DNA of 64,000 bases from Rhodanobacter sp. (GTDB lineage Bacteria; Pseudomonadota; Gammaproteobacteria; Xanthomonadales; Rhodanobacteraceae): contig SCRF01000044.1 in NCBI GenBank assembly GCA_004322005.1, forward strand, positions 29,548 to 93,547. The letters are read 5' to 3'. A program made the position numbers and the translations under genes. The notes beneath the pieces are model-generated. The model saw only the letters and a program-made list of their open reading frames with translations, did no database searches and had not been told where the DNA came from. This document shows positions 42,199 to 52,143 of this stretch, piece by piece (positions within the stretch are counted from its first letter, which is position 1; every line of letters begins with the position of its first letter).

Positions 42199-43983
42199 TC
42201 AGATATGTGCCCCGGCCGCATCGGTGGCCGGTAGCGAAAAATGGAACCGTGCGCCCTGCCCCGGTTCGGCCTCGGCCCAGACCCGACCGCCGTGGCGCGC
42301 GATGATCCGGCGCACATTGGCCAGCCCGATGCCGTTGCCCGGAAATTCCGAGGCCCGGTGCAGCCGCTGGAACACGCCGAACAACTTGTCGGCGTACTGC
42401 ATGTCGAAGCCGGCGCCGTTGTCGGCAACCGTGAACTCGTAATCGCCGTTGCGCCCCTGCTGCACGCTTACGTCGATCCGGGCCACCTCGCACTGGCCAG
42501 TGTACTTGACGGCATTGTCGAGCAGGTTCTGCCACACCGTGCGCAACATGTTCTCGTCGCCGATCACCATCGGCAGTGGCGCCAGGGTCCACACGATGCG
42601 CCGGTCCTGCATGCTCGATTCGGCCATCGCGCGAGCTTCCTCCGCCAGCGACTGCATGTCCACCGCCTGCAGGCGCAGCGCGCCGCGACCGAGTTGCGAA
42701 AACACCAGCAGGTCCTCGATCAGCAACGCCATATGCTTCGCCGAATCGGTGATCACCTCGATGTAATGATGCGCCTTGTCGTCGACGCGATCGCCCAGGT
42801 GGTGTTCCAGCTTGCGCGCAAACCCGCCGATGTGGCGCAACGGCGCGCGCAGGTCGTGCGACACCGAGTAGCTGAATGCCTCCAGTTCGCGGTTGACGTC
42901 GGATATCAGCACCACCTTGCCCTCGAGCTGGCGATTGAGCTCGTTGACCTTCTGCTCGGCCAGCGCGCGCGCCGTGACATCGCTCACCGTCAGCAGCAGC
43001 TGCGTTGGCGCATCGGCATCCTTTTGCTGCAGCCGCCGGGCGCTGATCACCACATGCCGCTCGACGCCGTCGACAGTCCGCTGGGTCGTTTCGTAATCCC
43101 ACAGTTCGCGATCGCGCAGCAGCACGTCGTTGAGCCGCTGCAGCAGGGCGCTGTCGCTCCAGGCCTGTTCGCCGATCTGCACCAGAGCCTGGGGGCCCTG
43201 CTCCGGGTCGATCCCGTACAGCTCGCTGAAAGCGGTATTCACCAGCAGGCTGTTCAGGTTTTCGTCGAACAGGCCGATCGGCTCGCGCACGGCCTGCAGG
43301 ATCAGCCGCGAACGGTGCACCGCCTGATGCTCGCGAACCTCGGCCAGCAGACGCTGGCTGATCTGCCGCTCGGTCACACCCACGATGATCGTCAGCAGCA
43401 GCAACTGCGCCAGCGCGGTGATGCTGAGCACGATGCGGTCATGGAACGATTGTCGTGCGGCATCCGTCTGGCGGGTTTGCAGCAGGTTTTCCTCATCCCG
43501 CACGATGGCCGCAATCGCGTCGCTGATCTTGAACAGATCCCCGGCATCGCGCAGCGACTGCCGGGCACCCGCCGGGTTGGCCTGCTGCAGGCGCGCCAAT
43601 GCCTGGTTCATCAACGTGACGCGGCCATTGGCGCTGCTTTCCAATGCACCCACCCGCATCTGCTGGTCGGGTGTGTCGAACGTCATCGTGTGCAGTTGCT
43701 GCAGCAGGCCCGGCACTTCCCTGGCGGCACGCCCGGCGCGCCTGCGTGTCGGTTCGTCGCTGTCGCCGGCCAGCAGGCGATAGCTTGCCGCCTCGCTGTC
43801 GCGGATCACATAGGCCAGCTGATAGGCAATCGACTTCACCTCTTTCGAATGGGCGATCCATGCGGCAGCCTGGCTCGCGCTGCGCAGACTGGAGAGCGTG
43901 ACGATGTAGGGAAGCCCGACGATGACCAGCACGGCCAGCAGCAGGCCGGCCGTGCGCCAGCGCATGGCTTGTCCGATTTTCAT
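42199..43983 (-). CDS. CHASE3/PAS sensor histidine kinase
   Basis: A 594-residue membrane kinase. It has a first membrane segment (10-31), a periplasmic CHASE3-like domain rich in helices (about 35-185), a second membrane segment (about 188-205), a PAS domain (about 225-340), HisKA with His in SYSVSHDLRAPLRHI, and a HATPase with NLLDNAVKYTG, DNGAGFD and GNGIGLANV. This layout is common in bacteriophytochrome-like orphan kinases. It starts the three-gene unit and is divergent from uspA; an FNR-type box lies 120 bases before its start. Confidence 0.9.
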   Translation of the reverse strand: MKIGQAMRWRTAGLLLAVLVIVGLPYIVTLSSLRSASQAAAWIAHSKEVKSIAYQLAYVIRDSEAASYRLLAGDSDEPTRRRAGRAAREVPGLLQQLHTMTFDTPDQQMRVGALESSANGRVTLMNQALARLQQANPAGARQSLRDAGDLFKISDAIAAIVRDEENLLQTRQTDAARQSFHDRIVLSITALAQLLLLTIIVGVTERQISQRLLAEVREHQAVHRSRLILQAVREPIGLFDENLNSLLVNTAFSELYGIDPEQGPQALVQIGEQAWSDSALLQRLNDVLLRDRELWDYETTQRTVDGVERHVVISARRLQQKDADAPTQLLLTVSDVTARALAEQKVNELNRQLEGKVVLISDVNRELEAFSYSVSHDLRAPLRHIGGFARKLEHHLGDRVDDKAHHYIEVITDSAKHMALLIEDLLVFSQLGRGALRLQAVDMQSLAEEARAMAESSMQDRRIVWTLAPLPMVIGDENMLRTVWQNLLDNAVKYTGQCEVARIDVSVQQGRNGDYEFTVADNGAGFDMQYADKLFGVFQRLHRASEFPGNGIGLANVRRIIARHGGRVWAEAEPGQGARFHFSLPATDAAGAHI

Positions 43984-44102
43984 GTGGATCGCAGCATCAG
44001 CGAAGCCGGGCGCAGGGAATTACCGGCATTCTGGCACGGTTTGGCGCACCACCCCCGGCCGGCCCGCGGCGACTGCCGCGCAGCCGCCCGCCCGATGCGA
44101 TC

Positions 44103-44116
44103 TTGACCCAGGTCAA
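44103..44116. promoter_or_regulatory. FNR/ANR-type box TTGACCCAGGTCAA
   Basis: A perfect dyad TTGAC-N4-GTCAA, close to the FNR consensus TTGAT-N4-ATCAA. It is centred about 126 bases before the start of the leftward sensor kinase. An FNR-family regulator is encoded 10 kb away in the same window. The inner CC/GG also suits related CRP-FNR proteins such as DNR. Confidence 0.6.
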
Positions 44117-44203
44117 CCATGCGACAACCGGCCCGGCACGGACCTCGCCGCGGGACGGCGGCGCCCGCCGGCGGGCGGTTCCCGCGAAAGATCGCGATGT
44201 TGC

Positions 44204-44217
44204 TTGACGTCAATCAA
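44204..44217. promoter_or_regulatory. FNR/ANR-type box TTGACGTCAATCAA
   Basis: Matches TTGAC-N4-ATCAA with one difference from the FNR consensus. It is centred about 185 bases before the uspA start and in line with the known control of universal stress proteins by FNR/ANR in other proteobacteria. Confidence 0.65.
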
Positions 44218-44395
44218 TGCGGGATGCATCCACAGTTCGCATGATGCACATGACGCGACGGGCGAACTCGATGGGATCATGCGGGGCACGGTGGCCAGGC
44301 TCCGCATCAATTCCGCCGGGTCACCGCAGCCAACGGCCGATCGAAGGCGGCGCCGGCTGTCGTCAGGCACAATCGGGCATTTCGAGGAACTCGCC

Positions 44396-44833
44396 ATGTT
44401 CAAGCACATTCTTCTTCCCGTCGATGGCTCCGAGCTGTCGATGCACGCGGTCAAGCTGGGTATCGAACTGGCCGCGACGTGCCAGGCACGGATCTATGCG
44501 TTCCATGTGGTGCAGCCGTTCCACACGGTCGCCTACATGGCCGACATGCTGGTCGCGACCGAAATCAGCTACACCGAAGAAGCCGCGCAGCGCGCCGAGG
44601 GTTACCTCGAGGAGGTGCGGCGCGCCGCCAGCGAGGCGGGGATCGCCTGCGACAGCAGTTACCTGATCGACGACCGCGCCTATCACGCCATCGTCCAGAC
44701 GGCACGCGAGCAGCACTGCGACCTGATCGTGATGGCCTCGCACGGCTGGCGCGGCATGACCCGGCTGCTGCTGGGCAGCGAGACGCACAAGGTGCTGCTG
44801 GAGAGCGAGATCCCCGTCCTGATATGCCGTTGA
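44396..44833 (+). CDS. Universal stress protein A family
   Basis: A single UspA domain of 145 residues starting MFKHILLPVDGSELS. The C-terminal ATP-binding loop is ASHGWRGMTRLLLGSETHKVL, of the ATP-binding UspF/UspG-like type. The start has GAGGAA at good spacing; longer frames upstream overlap the regulatory region. It is followed 22 bases later by a cation ATPase, and the FNR-type box upstream suggests induction at low oxygen. Confidence 0.93.
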   Translation: MFKHILLPVDGSELSMHAVKLGIELAATCQARIYAFHVVQPFHTVAYMADMLVATEISYTEEAAQRAEGYLEEVRRAASEAGIACDSSYLIDDRAYHAIVQTAREQHCDLIVMASHGWRGMTRLLLGSETHKVLLESEIPVLICR

Positions 44834-44855
44834 ACGACGCACGCCGGTGGCTGGC

Positions 44856-47366
44856 ATGAGCCCGGTGAAGCCGCCACGGCCGGATCGCGTGATCGGACTG
44901 AGCCGGAAGGAAGCGGCGCGCCGCCTTGCTGCGCAAGGCCCGAACCTGCTGCCCGGCAGCGCCCCGAAATCGCTGCCGGCGATCGTCGCCGGCGTGATGG
45001 CCGAACCGATGTTCCTGATGCTGCTGGTCGCCGGCGGCCTCTATCTTGCGCTGGGCGATCGTGCCGAGGCGGCATTCCTGCTCTCCTTCGTGTTCGTGGT
45101 CATCGGCATCACCCTGGCCCAGGAGCGCAAGACGCAGCGCGCGCTGGAGTCGTTGCGCGAGCTGTCCGCGCCACGCGCGCTGGTGATCCGCGACGGACAG
45201 GAGATCCGCATCCCCGGCCGCGACGTGGTGCTCGGCGATCTGCTGGTGCTGCATGAAGGCGACCGCATCGCCGCCGACGCCACGCTGCTCGACGGGCATC
45301 TGGACGTCAACGAGTCGCTGCTGACCGGCGAGGCCGTGCCGGTGACCAAGCTGCCGGGCGAAGGCAGCGGCCAGCTGTTCGCCAGCACCGTGGTGACCAA
45401 GGGCGTCGGCACGGCCGAAGTCTGCGCCACCGCAACCGCCACCGCCGTTGGCCGCATCGGCCAGGCGCTGGCCGCGACCACGGAAGCCGTCTCGGGACTT
45501 CAGCTGGCCTCGCGCCGGCTGATCCGCAGCCTGACCGTCGGCGCTCTGCTGCTGGCCGTCGCGTATTGCCTGCTCGGCTGGCTCTGGGACGGCCACCGCC
45601 TGCTGGAAAGCGTGCTGTCCGGGATCGCCCTGAGCATGGCGATCCTGCCCGAAGAGATACCGGTGATCCTCACCGTGTTCCTGGCACTGGGCGCCTGGCG
45701 TATCTCGAAACACCAGGTACTGACCCGGCGCGTGCCGGCGGTGGAAGCGCTCGGTGCCATCACGGTGCTGGCGGTGGACAAGACCGGCACCCTGACGCAG
45801 AACCGCATGCAGGTGGCGGAGCTGGCGATCACCGATGCGGCATTTCGCGACGAAGGTGCCAACGACCTGCCGGAACCGTTCCATGAGCTGGTCGAGTTCG
45901 CCATGCTGGCAACCCCGAGCGACCCGTTCGATCCGATGGAGAAGGCGATCCAGGGCTTCGGCTTGCGCTGGCTTGCCGACACCGAGCATGTCCACGCCGA
46001 ATGGTCCGCCGAATTCGAGTACGGCCTGTCGCCCGACATCCTCGCCATGACGCGCGTATTCCGCGGCGACATGCGGGTGCGGCATCTGCTGGCGACCAAG
46101 GGCGCACCGGAAGCTGTCACCGATCTGTGTCATCTGGCGCAAGCGGAGCGCGCGGCGATCCAGTACGAGGTCGAAGCCATGGCCGCGCGTGGTCTGCGCG
46201 TGCTGGGCGTGGCCCGCGGCGAATGGCGAGGCAGCGAGTGGCCGCCCAGCCAGCACGATTTCGACTTCCGCTTTCTCGGGCTGATCGGCTTCGTCGACCC
46301 GCCACGCCCCGAAGTACCCGCCGCCATCGCCGAATGCCGCGCGGCCGGGGTGCGCATCATCATGCTCACCGGCGATCACCCGGCCACCGCGCGCGCGATC
46401 GCCCGCCAGGTCGGTTTGAGCGAGCGCCCCGAGGTCATCACCGGCCCGGAAATCGCGATGCTGGACGACGCCGCGCTGCGCGAGCGCATGCAGCGCGTCG
46501 ACCTGTGCGCGCGCATGCAGCCGGTGCAGAAACTGCGCCTGGTGCAGGTGTTGCGGCAGGGCGGCGACGTGGTCGCGATGACCGGCGACGGCGTCAACGA
46601 CGCACCGGCGCTGAAGGCCGCCGACGTCGGCATCGCGATGGGCGAGCGCGGCACCGACGTGGCGCGCGAAGCGGCCGCGCTGGTGCTGCTCGACGACAGT
46701 TTCGCCAGCATCGTCGCCGCGATCCGCCAGGGCCGGCGGATCTACGACAACATCACCAAGGCCACCCGTTTCGTGTTCGCGGTGCACATGCCGATCATCG
46801 CGCTGGCGCTGGTGCCGACCATGCTGCATTGGCCGGTGCTGCTGATGCCGGTGCATATCGTGCTGCTGGAGCTGCTGATCGACCCGGCCTGTTCCGTCGT
46901 CTTCGAGTCGGAGCCCGAATCGGCCGGCAGCATGACCCGCCCGCCGCGACCGGCGTCGGAATCGCCGTTCGCCAGCGCCAATCTCTGGTATGCGGTGCTG
47001 CAGGGCGTGGGATTCGCCGGCATCCTGCTGCTGGGCTATGCCTTGCTGCTCGGCCGCGGCGATGACCCCGCGCAAAGCCGCACGGCGGTGTTCACCACCC
47101 TGGTGCTGGGCGTGTTTCTGCTGACCCTGGCCAACCGCGACCTGTCGCGCTCGCTGCTGGCCAGCCTGACCGCCGCAAACCCCTGGCTGCCGCGCATGTT
47201 CGGCGGCGTGCTGGCGATGCTGGCGGTGGTGATCGGTGTTCCGTTCTTCCGCTCGGTGATGCAGCTCGCCGTGCCGGATCTCACCCTGCTGGTGGCCTGT
47301 GCGGGAATGCTCGGCGTCGCCGTGATCTGGCTGGAAGTCCTGCGCCGGACGGCACGCTACTGGTAG
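44856..47366 (+). CDS. P-type cation-transporting ATPase
   Basis: An 836-residue P2-like ATPase. It has an N-terminal cation-ATPase domain ([15 protein letters not shown]), the actuator motif LTGEAVPV, an M4 motif ILPEEIPVI, the phosphorylation site DKTGTLT, the nucleotide-domain KGAPE, the hinge [21 protein letters not shown], and about eight to ten membrane segments. The M4 signature with EE instead of EG differs from classical calcium pumps; the ion may be calcium, magnesium or another cation. A GTG three codons earlier is an alternative start. The TAG stop coincides with the GTAG end of a palindromic repeat. Confidence 0.9.
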   Translation: MSPVKPPRPDRVIGLSRKEAARRLAAQGPNLLPGSAPKSLPAIVAGVMAEPMFLMLLVAGGLYLALGDRAEAAFLLSFVFVVIGITLAQERKTQRALESLRELSAPRALVIRDGQEIRIPGRDVVLGDLLVLHEGDRIAADATLLDGHLDVNESLLTGEAVPVTKLPGEGSGQLFASTVVTKGVGTAEVCATATATAVGRIGQALAATTEAVSGLQLASRRLIRSLTVGALLLAVAYCLLGWLWDGHRLLESVLSGIALSMAILPEEIPVILTVFLALGAWRISKHQVLTRRVPAVEALGAITVLAVDKTGTLTQNRMQVAELAITDAAFRDEGANDLPEPFHELVEFAMLATPSDPFDPMEKAIQGFGLRWLADTEHVHAEWSAEFEYGLSPDILAMTRVFRGDMRVRHLLATKGAPEAVTDLCHLAQAERAAIQYEVEAMAARGLRVLGVARGEWRGSEWPPSQHDFDFRFLGLIGFVDPPRPEVPAAIAECRAAGVRIIMLTGDHPATARAIARQVGLSERPEVITGPEIAMLDDAALRERMQRVDLCARMQPVQKLRLVQVLRQGGDVVAMTGDGVNDAPALKAADVGIAMGERGTDVAREAAALVLLDDSFASIVAAIRQGRRIYDNITKATRFVFAVHMPIIALALVPTMLHWPVLLMPVHIVLLELLIDPACSVVFESEPESAGSMTRPPRPASESPFASANLWYAVLQGVGFAGILLLGYALLLGRGDDPAQSRTAVFTTLVLGVFLLTLANRDLSRSLLASLTAANPWLPRMFGGVLAMLAVVIGVPFFRSVMQLAVPDLTLLVACAGMLGVAVIWLEVLRRTARYW

Positions 47367-47438
47367 CAGCGCACCCTGTGCGCGAATGCTCTTGTCGAAC
47401 ATCCGTAAAGAGCATTCGCGCACAGGGTGCGCTCCTAC
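47363..47438. repeat. GTAG palindrome overlapping the ATPase stop codon
   Basis: The left arm GTAGCAGCGCACCCTGTGCG begins inside the last codons of the ATPase gene, whose TAG stop is bases 2-4 of the element. The right arm ends GGTGCGCTCCTAC. It lies between convergent genes and may serve as a shared terminator. Confidence 0.85.
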
Positions 47439-47487
47439 AGCGTGTGCCAAGAATCGGGTTGTTCGAGATTCCCGGTAGCGATCGGTC

Positions 47488-50400
47488 TCAGTCCCATGCC
47501 GGCTCGGGATGACTCGCCGGGGCGGCGCCGGAATCGCCGCGACCCTGCTGGCGATGCAGCCAGCTGTAGTACAGCAGCGGGATCACCAGCAGCGTCAGCA
47601 CCGTGGAAACCAGCACGCCGAACACCAGCGACACCGCCAGGCCCTGGAAGATCGGGTCGCCGAGAATGAAGAACGCGCCCAGCATGGCCGCCAACGCGGT
47701 CAGGATGATCGGCTTGGCGCGCACCGCACCCGCCTCGATCACGGCCTCTTCCAGCGCCAGTCCCGCCGCCAGCGAATGGTTGATGAAATCCACCAGCAGG
47801 ATCGAGTTGCGCACGATGATGCCGGCCAACGCGATCATGCCGATCATCGAGGTGGCGGTGAACTGCGCGCCCAGCAGCCAGTGCCCGGGCATCACGCCGA
47901 TCACGGTCAGCGGGATCGGCGCCATGATGATCAACGGCACCAGGTAACTCTTGAACTGGCCGACCACCAGCAGGTAGATCAGCACCAGCCCGATCGAATA
48001 GGCGATACCCATGTCGCGGAAGGTTTCATAGGTGATCTCCCACTCGCCGCTCCAGCGGATCGAGTAGCGCGAGTCGCCGGTCGGCGGGGCGATGAGATGC
48101 TGCGTGAGCCGGTGGCCGTCGATGCCCGCCCGGCCGATCTTGCCGACCAGCCGGAACATGCCGTAGACCGGGCTGTCCTCGCTGCCGGCATCGTCGCCGG
48201 TGACGAACGTGTAGGGCAGCAGATCCTTGTGGTAGATCGCATCGGCCCAGGGCTTGTCGACCACCTTGACCACCTCGGAGATCGGCACCAGCTGACCCGA
48301 GCGCGAGCGCACGCGCAAGCTGAGGATGGAATCCATCGAGGCCAGTGCCGCCGGCGGCAACCGCAGCACGAGCGGCACCGCATACTTGGCGTTTTCATCG
48401 GCGAGATAGCTGGCCGGGTCGCCGCCCAGGCCGGCGCTCAGTGCAGCGACGATCTCGCCCTGGCTCACCCCCAGGGCGGCCGCGCGCTTGCGGTCGATCA
48501 CCACCTGCCGGCGGGTGGCACGCGGGTTCTCGACACTCAGGTTGACGTCGACGATGCCCGGCGTCTGCTCGAATGTCCGCTCCAGCGACAACGCCATCGC
48601 GCGTTGCTCCTTATAGTCGGGGCCGTAGATCTCGGCCACGATCGGCGCCATCACCGGCGGTCCGGGCGGTACCTCGGCCACCACCAGATGGGCGTGGAAG
48701 CGCTTCGCCACGGCAGCCAGGGCCGGGCGCACCGCCATCGCGATCTGGTGGCTCTGCCGCGAGCGCTCGTTCTTGTCGGTCAGGTTGACCTGGATGTCGC
48801 CCTGATACGGCTGGTTGCGCAGATAGTACTGGCGCACCAGGCCGTTGAAGTTCATCGGCGCCGACGTGCCGGCATAGGTCTGATAGTCCTTGACCTCGGG
48901 CACCTTGTTCAGCACTTCGGTCATGTCGAGCAGGGCACGGTTGGTCTGCTCCAGGGTCGAACCCTCGGGCATGTTCAACACCACCTGGAACTCGGACTTG
49001 TTGTCGAACGGCAGCATCTTCAGGATCACCGCCTTCACCCCCACCAGCCCCACCGCCAGCAGCACCAGCAGGCCCATGCCGAGGAACAGCCAGCGCCGCT
49101 TGCGCGGGGCCTTGGAGCCGCGCAGGAACGGATTCATCAGACGGGTGAACAGGCGCTGCAGGAAACGGTCGATCTTCGACTCTTCGATCGCCCGTCCATG
49201 CGCCGCTTCGCCCTTCGGGTGATCCAGCTGGCGATGCAGCAGCCGGTAGGCCAGCCACGGCGTGACGATGAACGCCACCGCCAGCGAGATCAGCATGCCG
49301 GCCGAGGCGTTGATCGGAATCGGCCGCATGTACGGTCCCATCAGGCCGCCGACGAAGGCCATCGGCAGCAGCGCCGCGATCACCGTGAAGGTGGCCAGGA
49401 TGGTCGGCCCGCCCACCTCGTCCACCGCGGCCGGAATCGCCTCGAGCAGATGCTTGTCGCCGCGCGCCATGTGGCGATGGATGTTTTCCACCACCACGAT
49501 GGCGTCGTCCACCAGGATGCCGATCGAAAAGATCAGCGCGAACAGCGAGACCCGGTTGATGGTGAAGCCGATCGCCCACGACGCGAACAGGGTGATCGCC
49601 AGCGTCACCACCACCGCGGTGCCGACCACCACCGCCTCGCGCCAACCCAGCGCGAACAGCACCAGCAGTACCACCGCCAGCGCCGCCAGCCCCAGATGCA
49701 GCATCAGCTCATCGGCCTTGTCGTTCGCCGTGCGTCCGTAGTCGCGGGTCACGCTGGCATGCACGCCGGCCGGAATGTCGACATCGCGCAGCCCGGCCAG
49801 CCGGGCACGCACCAGCGTGGCGATGTCGTGGGCGTTGGTACCGGCCTTCTTGGCGATCGCCAGCGTCACGGCCGGCGCCATGCCGGCGAGCGGGCCGATG
49901 CGACCGGCTGGCGTGCCGTACGAGGCCATCCGCGTCGGGTAGTCCGCGCCGGAAACGATATCGCTGACGTCCGCCAGATGAACCGGCCGACCGCCCGCCA
50001 GGCCGATGACCAGCTGCGAGACCTCCCCGGCATTCATCAGCAGCGTGCCGGCCCTGACCGGCAGGTCGCGGTTGCCGCCGATCTCATCGCCCACGTCGGC
50101 GGCGACGTTGGCGGACTTCAGCGCCTGTGCCAGATCGCCCACGGTGAGGTGGTAGCTGGCCAGTTTGCCCGGGTCGATCCTGATCAGCACCGCCCGGTCC
50201 GGTGCGCCGATGGTGTACACGTCGCGGGTGCCCGGAATGCGCTTGAGGTCGGTCTCCAGCGTGTGCGCCACCTTGGCCAGCTGCAAGGCGCCGAGGTCGG
50301 CGCGATCGGACCACAGCGTGACCGCCATCATCGGCACGTCGTCGATGCCGTAGGGTTTCACCAGCGGCTGGCCCAGACCCAGTCCGGGCGGCGCCCAGTC

Positions 50401-50775
50401 GGCGTTGGAGTAGATCTTGTTGTAGAGGCTGACCAGCGCCTGCTGGCGCGGCACGCCCACTTTGAATTGCACCGTGATCACCGCCATGCCCGGCCGGCTC
50501 GCCGAATAGACGTGCTTGATGCCGCCGATCTCGGACAGCTTCTGCTCGAGCGGAAAAGCCACCAGGTTCTCGACGCTGCGCACGCTGGCGCCGGGATACG
50601 GCACCATCACATTGGCCATCGTCACCTCGATCTGCGGGTCCTCCTCCTTCGGCGTGATGATCGTCGCGGCGATGCCCAGCAGCAGTCCCGCCAGCGCCAG
50701 CAGCGGCGTGATCTGCGAGGTCTGGAACGCGCGCGCGATGCGCCCGGAGATGCCCAGCTTGGGTAGCTCAGTCAT
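47488..50775 (-). CDS. RND-family efflux pump, inner-membrane permease
   Basis: A 1095-residue AcrB-type proton antiporter with two repeats, each with six membrane segments and large periplasmic loops. The proton-relay acidic pair is in SIGILVDDAIVVVENIH of the fourth segment. The sequence fits the HME/uncharacterised RND class rather than drug pumps such as AcrB. The start ATG overlaps the stop of the adaptor gene (ATGACTGA), so translation is coupled. No outer-membrane factor gene is present. It follows an SQR and a DUF2892 gene, so its cargo may relate to sulfur or redox stress; this is inference. Confidence 0.92.
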   Translation of the reverse strand: MTELPKLGISGRIARAFQTSQITPLLALAGLLLGIAATIITPKEEDPQIEVTMANVMVPYPGASVRSVENLVAFPLEQKLSEIGGIKHVYSASRPGMAVITVQFKVGVPRQQALVSLYNKIYSNADWAPPGLGLGQPLVKPYGIDDVPMMAVTLWSDRADLGALQLAKVAHTLETDLKRIPGTRDVYTIGAPDRAVLIRIDPGKLASYHLTVGDLAQALKSANVAADVGDEIGGNRDLPVRAGTLLMNAGEVSQLVIGLAGGRPVHLADVSDIVSGADYPTRMASYGTPAGRIGPLAGMAPAVTLAIAKKAGTNAHDIATLVRARLAGLRDVDIPAGVHASVTRDYGRTANDKADELMLHLGLAALAVVLLVLFALGWREAVVVGTAVVVTLAITLFASWAIGFTINRVSLFALIFSIGILVDDAIVVVENIHRHMARGDKHLLEAIPAAVDEVGGPTILATFTVIAALLPMAFVGGLMGPYMRPIPINASAGMLISLAVAFIVTPWLAYRLLHRQLDHPKGEAAHGRAIEESKIDRFLQRLFTRLMNPFLRGSKAPRKRRWLFLGMGLLVLLAVGLVGVKAVILKMLPFDNKSEFQVVLNMPEGSTLEQTNRALLDMTEVLNKVPEVKDYQTYAGTSAPMNFNGLVRQYYLRNQPYQGDIQVNLTDKNERSRQSHQIAMAVRPALAAVAKRFHAHLVVAEVPPGPPVMAPIVAEIYGPDYKEQRAMALSLERTFEQTPGIVDVNLSVENPRATRRQVVIDRKRAAALGVSQGEIVAALSAGLGGDPASYLADENAKYAVPLVLRLPPAALASMDSILSLRVRSRSGQLVPISEVVKVVDKPWADAIYHKDLLPYTFVTGDDAGSEDSPVYGMFRLVGKIGRAGIDGHRLTQHLIAPPTGDSRYSIRWSGEWEITYETFRDMGIAYSIGLVLIYLLVVGQFKSYLVPLIIMAPIPLTVIGVMPGHWLLGAQFTATSMIGMIALAGIIVRNSILLVDFINHSLAAGLALEEAVIEAGAVRAKPIILTALAAMLGAFFILGDPIFQGLAVSLVFGVLVSTVLTLLVIPLLYYSWLHRQQGRGDSGAAPASHPEPAWD

Positions 50776-51865
50776 GCGTCGACGCACCGGCGGCGTGCTG
50801 CTCGTCGAGATACTTCAGCGCCGCCACCGGATCGGTGGCGATCCGCTCGCCGTCGTCGAGCCCGGCCAGCACCTCCACCCGGTCGCCGTAACGGTGACCC
50901 GTGCGCAGCTGACGCAGCATCACGCCGTGCCGACCCAGCACGTAAACGCCGAGGATCTCGCCACGCTGCACCAGTGCCGACACCGGTACCAGCAGACGCT
51001 GCGTCCGGCCGGTGGCGAAGGCCACCTTTACCGTCATGCCCGGATAGAGTCCGGTCCGGTCGCCCGACAGTTGCAGCCGCACGTCGAAGGTATGCGTGGC
51101 CGGATCGGCATAGGGAAACACGCTGACCTCGCTGGCCGGGATGCGCCGGCCGCCGTCATCGCCGGGCAGTATGTCGGCGGCGTGGAAGCGGCGGATCGCC
51201 TCGACCGCACTCTGCGGCACCTGCACGTCGACGCGAAGCCGATCCAGCGATTCCATCGCGATCAGCGGCTGTGGCGACGGCGGCCCCGCCTGCACCGCCT
51301 GTCCCACATGCACGAAACGGTGCGTGATGACCCCCGCGTACGGCGCACGCAGCACCGTGTAATCCACCTGCTGGCCGGCCTGCTGGCGCTGGGCCCGCGC
51401 CGCCTGCAGTGCCGCCAGCGCGGCATCGCGTCGCGCACGCTGCTGGTCCAGTTGCGCGGTGGCCACGTAACCCTTCGCATAGATCGCGGCAAAACGCCGA
51501 TACGAGGCGAGCGCTTCGTCGTAGGTCGCCTGCGCCGAGGCGATCTGCGCCTGCGCGGCGTTGCGTGCCGACCTCTGCTCGACATCGGTGAAGCGCACCA
51601 GCACCGCGCCGGCAGGCACGAGATCGTTGACGTCGTAGGGCAGCGCGAGCACACGGGCATTGGTCTGGGCCGCCAGGGTGACCTGGTTTACCGCCTCGAC
51701 CACGCCGTCCCAGACCTGCTCGCGGCGCGCCTGCTCGGCATGCACGACCAGCGAGGCCAGCGCGGGCGCCGCAGCCCTGGTTTCTGCCGGTGATTTGCTG
51801 TCGCTGCAGGCCACCAGTGCGGCGACCGCAAGGGGCCACACGAGACAACGCAAGCCGATCTTCAT
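50768..51865 (-). CDS. RND efflux periplasmic adaptor lipoprotein
   Basis: A 365-residue membrane-fusion protein. The signal peptide ends in the lipobox LVACS (Cys near residue 20). It has a lipoyl/hairpin region with a long coiled coil rich in Ala, Gln and Arg (about 85-155), a beta-barrel domain and a membrane-proximal domain (LVPVSALVQRGEILGVYV). The start MKIGLRCLV is used; the frame extends upstream only through the DUF2892 gene. It overlaps the permease gene by eight bases and follows the DUF2892 gene by 26. Confidence 0.93.
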   Translation of the reverse strand: MKIGLRCLVWPLAVAALVACSDSKSPAETRAAAPALASLVVHAEQARREQVWDGVVEAVNQVTLAAQTNARVLALPYDVNDLVPAGAVLVRFTDVEQRSARNAAQAQIASAQATYDEALASYRRFAAIYAKGYVATAQLDQQRARRDAALAALQAARAQRQQAGQQVDYTVLRAPYAGVITHRFVHVGQAVQAGPPSPQPLIAMESLDRLRVDVQVPQSAVEAIRRFHAADILPGDDGGRRIPASEVSVFPYADPATHTFDVRLQLSGDRTGLYPGMTVKVAFATGRTQRLLVPVSALVQRGEILGVYVLGRHGVMLRQLRTGHRYGDRVEVLAGLDDGERIATDPVAALKYLDEQHAAGASTHD

Positions 51866-51891
51866 GGCGGGAGGGTAGCTCACGGCAATGC

Positions 51892-52101
51892 TCAGCGGGA
51901 CGGAAAAGCGCAGCCGGACTTCAGGCCCAGCTTGCGCAGCAGCATGGCCAGCGGACAGAAGCCGGTGAACGCCGACTGCAGCAGGTTGGCGCCGACGAAC
52001 AGGGCCAGCAGCAGCCACCACGACGACACGAAGTGTCCCAGGGCCAGACTGAGCAGGATCATGCTGCCGGCAAAGGCGAGTACGGTACGTTCGATGTTCA
52101 T
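51892..52101 (-). CDS. DUF2892 (YgaP transmembrane-like) small membrane protein
   Basis: A 69-residue protein. MNIERTVLAFAGSMILLSL leads into two membrane segments, with a conserved C-terminal NLLQSAFTGFCPLAMLLRKLGLK containing the family Cys. Such domains occur alone or fused to rhodanese in sulfide-handling loci. Here it sits between SQR and the RND pair, 42 bases after SQR. The exact role is unknown. Confidence 0.9.
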   Translation of the reverse strand: MNIERTVLAFAGSMILLSLALGHFVSSWWLLLALFVGANLLQSAFTGFCPLAMLLRKLGLKSGCAFPSR

Positions 52102-52143
52102 GGGACGATCACCTCGGGTTGATGGAATTTCGATCGATGGGGT

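Larger units (their letters stand above)
43984..44395. promoter_or_regulatory. Divergent region, sensor kinase / uspA
   Basis: The 412-base gap carries two FNR/ANR-type boxes (44103-44116 and 44204-44217), one nearer each divergent gene. GAGGAA stands before the uspA ATG. Apart from a GC-rich inverted stretch near 44161-44178 nothing else was recognised. Confidence 0.6.

Noticed and set aside
47509..50766. Plus-strand frame of 1085 codons opposite the RND permease
   Set aside because: Antisense shadow; the RND reading has membrane segments and the acidic relay pair.
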